A stretch of DNA of 9,089 nucleotides from Anaeroplasmataceae bacterium. GTDB lineage: Bacteria > Bacillota_I > Bacilli_A > Acholeplasmatales > Anaeroplasmataceae. Below, in pieces: positions 6,624 to 9,089 of the stretch (its first letter is position 1; every line of letters begins with the position of its first letter). The notes beneath the pieces were generated by a model that was not told the origin of the DNA, ran no database searches, and saw only the letters and a list, made by a program, of their open reading frames with translations. Made by a program: the position numbers and the translations under genes. The DNA is taken from the NCBI GenBank assembly GCA_029050385.1, contig JAIDMV010000130.1:1-9089 (forward strand). The letters run 5' to 3'.

Positions 6624-8093
6624 ATGAAAAAATTATTTGGAAGTATTTTATTTATTCTACTTTTCTTCTGCTTGACAGGATGTAAAGCAGGAAATACAGA
6701 TGACAATCCAAAAATCCCAGATGAGCCTAAAGGAGATAGTGATGTGAACAATCCACCCGTAGTATCAGCATCAAATATTCTTATTGCATGCTTTTCTTGT
6801 ACAAATACAACTAAAACGATAGCGGAAATAATTAAAGAGGAAACAAATGGAACACTTTATGAAATAACACCAGAAGTTCCATATACTGCTGAGGATTTAA
6901 AATATTATACCAATGGCAGAGTAGATCAAGAACAAGCCGATTCCTCTATCCGTCCTGCAATAAATGGAAAGGTGGAAAATATGAATCAGTATGATATCAT
7001 ATTTTTAGGATATCCAATTTGGCATGGACAAGCGCCACGCATTATTTCTACATTTTTAGAAAGCTATGACCTTTCAACTAAAACCATCATTCCTTTCTGT
7101 ACCTCTCATAGTAGTGGCATTGGTTCTAGTGATATAAATCTACATTCTTTAGCTTCTAAGTCCAACTGGATGGCAGGGAAGCGTTTCTCTTCAGGGACAA
7201 CGAAACAGACAATTTCAGAATGGATAAAAAGTCTGAACTTAAATGCTTCTCCTGTTTCCTCCTTTCATCTAGAAAAAGGAAAAAATGGATGGGCTCCAAC
7301 TGTAAGATTAAATAGTGGCTATGATATGCCTATCCTTGGTTTAGGTACCTATAGCCTACATGGAGATACCTGTAAAAATGCAGTTCTTTCCGCCATAAAT
7401 CAAGGATATCGTCTGATTGATACAGCTCATATGTATGGAAATGAAGTAGAAATTGGAGAAGCTATTAGAGAATCTAAAGTGCCACGTGAAGATATCTTTG
7501 TTATAACAAAGATTTACCCTGGAGAACAATTTTCACATCCAGAACAAGCAATTGAGGAATCCTTAAATAAACTCAACATTGGCTACATTGATATGATGTT
7601 ACTGCATCATCCTGGCAATAATGACATAAATGCCTATAAAGCGATAGAGAAATATGTAGAACAAGGGAAAATTCATTCTATTGGCTTATCCAATTGGTAT
7701 ATTGAAGAAATTGATGATTTTATTTCCAAAGTGAATATTATGCCATCTCTTATCCAAAATGAAATTCATCCCTACTATCAAGAACAAAATGTTATTCCTT
7801 ATATGCATAAATTAGGAATCGTAATGCAAGCTTGGTATCCACTTGGAGGACGCGGACATACAGCAGAACTTCTAGCTGATAGTTCTATAAACAATATTGC
7901 AAAAGCACATGATAAATCATCTGCACAGATTATTTTAAGATGGCATTTACAACGTGGAGTTGTTGCAATACCAGGATCAAGTAATCCAGAGCACATCTTA
8001 GAAAATATTTCTATATTTGATTTTGAATTATCAAATGAAGAGATGCAAGAAATTGCATCTTTAGAAAGGAATGAAAAACATGACTGGTACTAA
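6624..8093 (+). CDS. Lipoprotein fusing a flavodoxin domain to an aldo/keto reductase (489 aa)
   Basis: Three parts are fused. Residues 1-20 are a lipoprotein signal peptide (MKK, hydrophobic core, lipobox LTGC, lipidated C20), followed by a polar Pro/Asp/Asn linker (21-48). Residues about 51-205 are a flavodoxin of the flavodoxin_4 type, with FMN-phosphate loop FSCTNTTK (57-64), GYPIWHG (129-135) and a third loop CTSHSSGIGSS (159-169). Residues about 222-489 are a full-length aldo/keto reductase with the tetrad D266, Y271, K296 and H328, the SNWY segment (356-359) and the nucleotide-binding IPGSSNP (449-455). Glycine replaces the Lys usual in IPKSSNP. Free NAD(P)H and FMN are not expected outside the cell, so an anchored exterior reductase is odd. 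Either it takes electrons from another carrier or topology differs. The reading frame is continuous, with no internal start found before the reductase. AAGGAG overlaps the end of the hydrolase gene, 6 nt from the ATG. Confidence 0.88.
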   Translation: MKKLFGSILFILLFFCLTGCKAGNTDDNPKIPDEPKGDSDVNNPPVVSASNILIACFSCTNTTKTIAEIIKEETNGTLYEITPEVPYTAEDLKYYTNGRVDQEQADSSIRPAINGKVENMNQYDIIFLGYPIWHGQAPRIISTFLESYDLSTKTIIPFCTSHSSGIGSSDINLHSLASKSNWMAGKRFSSGTTKQTISEWIKSLNLNASPVSSFHLEKGKNGWAPTVRLNSGYDMPILGLGTYSLHGDTCKNAVLSAINQGYRLIDTAHMYGNEVEIGEAIRESKVPREDIFVITKIYPGEQFSHPEQAIEESLNKLNIGYIDMMLLHHPGNNDINAYKAIEKYVEQGKIHSIGLSNWYIEEIDDFISKVNIMPSLIQNEIHPYYQEQNVIPYMHKLGIVMQAWYPLGGRGHTAELLADSSINNIAKAHDKSSAQIILRWHLQRGVVAIPGSSNPEHILENISIFDFELSNEEMQEIASLERNEKHDWY

Positions 8094-8604
8094 AGTTTTT
8101 AAAAAAATACTTCTCATTTCCATTCTTCTTTTCTCTTTGGTCTCTTGTCAAAAGAATATTCCTCAAGAACAACCTCCTTCTCATGATGAGAATCCAATAG
8201 AAACACCTACTCAACCTGAAGAGAGCAATACACCAGAGGTGATTACTAAAATGATTTTAACTATCAATGAAAACAAATTGGAAATAACTCTTGCAAAGAA
8301 TTCCGCAGTTGATGCACTTATAGAAATTTTAAAACAAAAGGAAATTACCATTATCGTAAACGATTATGGTGGATTTGAGAAGGTTGGAGATTTAGGGTTT
8401 TCTCTTCCAACTAGTAATTCACAAATCACAACTGAACCAGGAGATGTTATTCTTTATTCTGGAAATCAAATTGTATTATTTTATGGCAATAATACTTGGT
8501 CTTACACAAGACTAGGAAAAATAGAAGGCTATTCTGTAAATGAACTGCGCAATATTCTTAACGCAGATAAAGGCAGTATAAAAATCACTTTAAGTTTAGA
8601 TTAA
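8080..8604 (+). CDS. Lipoprotein with a cyclophilin-like domain (174 aa)
   Basis: The protein opens with a lipoprotein signal (K5 to V21 hydrophobic, lipobox LVSC, C23 lipidated) and a Pro/Glu-rich linker (about 24-50). The rest fits the bacterial cyclophilin-like fold family (Cyclophil_like2). Its hallmarks are DYGGFEKVGDLGFSLP, then QITTEPGDVILYSGNQIVLFYG, then WSYTRLGKI. True cyclophilins are prolyl isomerases, but these minimal relatives have no demonstrated isomerase activity that I know of. ATG 8080 is chosen because AGAAAGGA (8063-8070) stands 9 nt before it; an in-frame ATG at 8071 would directly abut that site. The chosen start overlaps the 3' end of the fusion gene by 14 bp, implying translational coupling. 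A second surface lipoprotein directly after the flavodoxin-reductase suggests the two act together at the membrane face. Confidence 0.86.
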   Translation: MTGTKVFKKILLISILLFSLVSCQKNIPQEQPPSHDENPIETPTQPEESNTPEVITKMILTINENKLEITLAKNSAVDALIEILKQKEITIIVNDYGGFEKVGDLGFSLPTSNSQITTEPGDVILYSGNQIVLFYGNNTWSYTRLGKIEGYSVNELRNILNADKGSIKITLSLD

Positions 8605-8618
8605 GAATAACAAAAAAG

Positions 8619-8638
8619 GGTGAGGCAGATGCCTCACC
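8619..8638 (+). terminator. Hairpin terminator, probably bidirectional
   Basis: GGTGAGGC, loop AGAT, GCCTCACC form a perfect 8-bp G/C-rich stem. It is flanked by AAAAAA on the left (8612-8617) and TTTATTAT on the right. It lies 14 bp after the cyclophilin-like lipoprotein stop and 15 bp from the stop of the converging small membrane gene, so it can end transcription from both sides. The T-run is better for minus-strand transcripts. Confidence 0.9.
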
Positions 8639-8653
8639 TTTATTATGAAAAAA

Positions 8654-8947
8654 TCACTTAATAAATAAAACAATTAAAATAACAAATACTGAATCAATTA
8701 AGAATACTAGAATGGTAGAAAGGATAGCTGATTTGAATAATTCCTTTTGTCCTTTATAACCTAACATCCAAATAGCGCACCCTAACCAAATCGGAGAGGC
8801 GCATAACAAAAGATTATATCCTCCTATAGCAAGAATTGCGATTAACGCATTATCTTTAGGACAAAACCAAAGCATTACAAAAAATAAGGACATTACAACC
8901 CAATAGGGTAAAATAAAGATGCTACTTCTTTTTAGAATAGTCAGCAT
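8654..8947 (-). CDS. Small three-helix membrane protein, function unknown (97 aa)
   Basis: I do not recognise this protein. It is strongly hydrophobic, with membrane segments at about residues 9-28, 34-63 (perhaps helix-bend) and 72-96, and a basic loop YKGQKELFK (65-73) between the second and third. There are no enzyme motifs. Two cysteines (50 and 58) and Trp/Pro residues lie in the middle segment. ATG 8947 is chosen because AAAGGAGG sits 8 nt upstream. A longer in-frame reading to 9013 would run through the -10 and -35 boxes of the promoter and is rejected. It is a monocistronic gene ending at the shared terminator, and its consensus promoter suggests strong, constitutive expression. Confidence 0.72.
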   Translation of the reverse strand: MLTILKRSSIFILPYWVVMSLFFVMLWFCPKDNALIAILAIGGYNLLLCASPIWLGCAIWMLGYKGQKELFKSAILSTILVFLIDSVFVILIVLFIK

Positions 8948-8974
8948 AAGCCATTCCTCCTTTTTCGTATTTTT

Positions 8975-9003
8975 ATTATATCCAAAACCCATAATTTTGT
9001 CAA
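8975..9003 (-). promoter_or_regulatory. Perfect consensus sigma-A promoter of the small membrane protein gene
   Basis: Minus strand TTGACA (8998-9003), a 17-bp spacer and TATAAT (8975-8980) match the consensus at every position. The predicted start is about 20 nt before the ATG at 8947, with GGAGG in between. Confidence 0.85.
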
Positions 9004-9044
9004 TTTTATACACCTGCTCACATAAAGTTAATTAGGTGATTTAT

Positions 9045-9089
9045 TTGAAAAAACGATATTTATTTTTGTTTTTATTATTGTGTATAGCC
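9045..9089 (+). CDS. N-terminus of a probable secreted or membrane-anchored protein, cut by the window edge
   Basis: From TTG at 9045 the frame reads MKKRYLFLFLLLCIA, a basic start followed by a hydrophobic run typical of a signal peptide or first membrane helix. AGGTGA lies 5 nt upstream of the TTG. An in-frame GTG at 9036 would add three residues but overlaps that site. A weak promoter match, TTGTCA at 8997 and CATAAA at 9021 with 18 bp between, overlaps the -35 of the divergent gene. Only 15 codons are visible, so function cannot be judged and the gene itself is tentative. Confidence 0.5.
   Translation, partial: MKKRYLFLFLLLCIA

Noticed and set aside
8011..8214. Minus-strand open frame across the reductase/lipoprotein junction
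   Set aside because: It is antisense to two well-supported overlapping genes and has no domain.
8948..9013. N-terminal extension of the small membrane protein to 9013
   Set aside because: The extension covers the consensus promoter and the ribosome binding site of the ATG at 8947.

Overview
The window comes from a low-G+C Gram-positive bacterium, most likely an anaerobic Bacillota/Clostridia-type species. The evidence is AT-rich DNA throughout, strong AGGAGG-type ribosome binding sites, sigma-A-like promoters, Lys/Ile/Asn-rich proteins, short intergenic gaps and two lipoproteins with Gram-positive-style lipobox signals. No RNA gene, insertion sequence, CRISPR array or phage gene is visible, and no genus can be named from the sequence alone.

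Layout. Minus strand, right to left from 4934 to 1: a LysR-type regulator (4059-4934), then a probable operon of an ABC ATPase (3250-3951), a large 8-TM FtsX/MacB-type permease (785-3244), and a gene running off the left edge (1-759). The last gene encodes an N-terminal TIR domain followed by at least five membrane segments. Its TIR domain has Gln where catalytically active TIR NADases have Glu.

Plus strand, starting divergently from the LysR gene: a four-gene operon (5066-8604). It encodes a hexapeptide-repeat O-acetyltransferase, an alpha/beta hydrolase with a cysteine in its nucleophile elbow, a lipoprotein that fuses a flavodoxin domain to a complete aldo/keto reductase, and a small lipoprotein with a cyclophilin-like domain. 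Gaps are 3-4 bp and the last two genes overlap. The 131-bp divergent intergenic region holds two inverted repeats of the same form (ATAG-N5-CTAT) 24 bp apart. One lies in the spacer of the lysR promoter and the other upstream of the operon promoter, as expected for a self-repressing LysR regulator that activates its neighbour. A hairpin terminator at 8619-8638 closes the operon.

Right end: a 97-residue three-helix membrane protein on the minus strand (8654-8947), driven by a perfect TTGACA-N17-TATAAT promoter, and the first codons of a plus-strand gene with a hydrophobic, signal-peptide-like N-terminus that leaves the window at 9089.

Functional reading (inference): the plus-strand operon looks like a LysR-controlled redox or detoxification cassette, partly displayed on the outer face of the membrane. 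The minus-strand ABC/TIR operon looks like a membrane export or sensing unit of unknown purpose. The most unusual items are the TIR-membrane protein in an ABC transporter operon and the lipid-anchored flavodoxin-aldo/keto reductase fusion.
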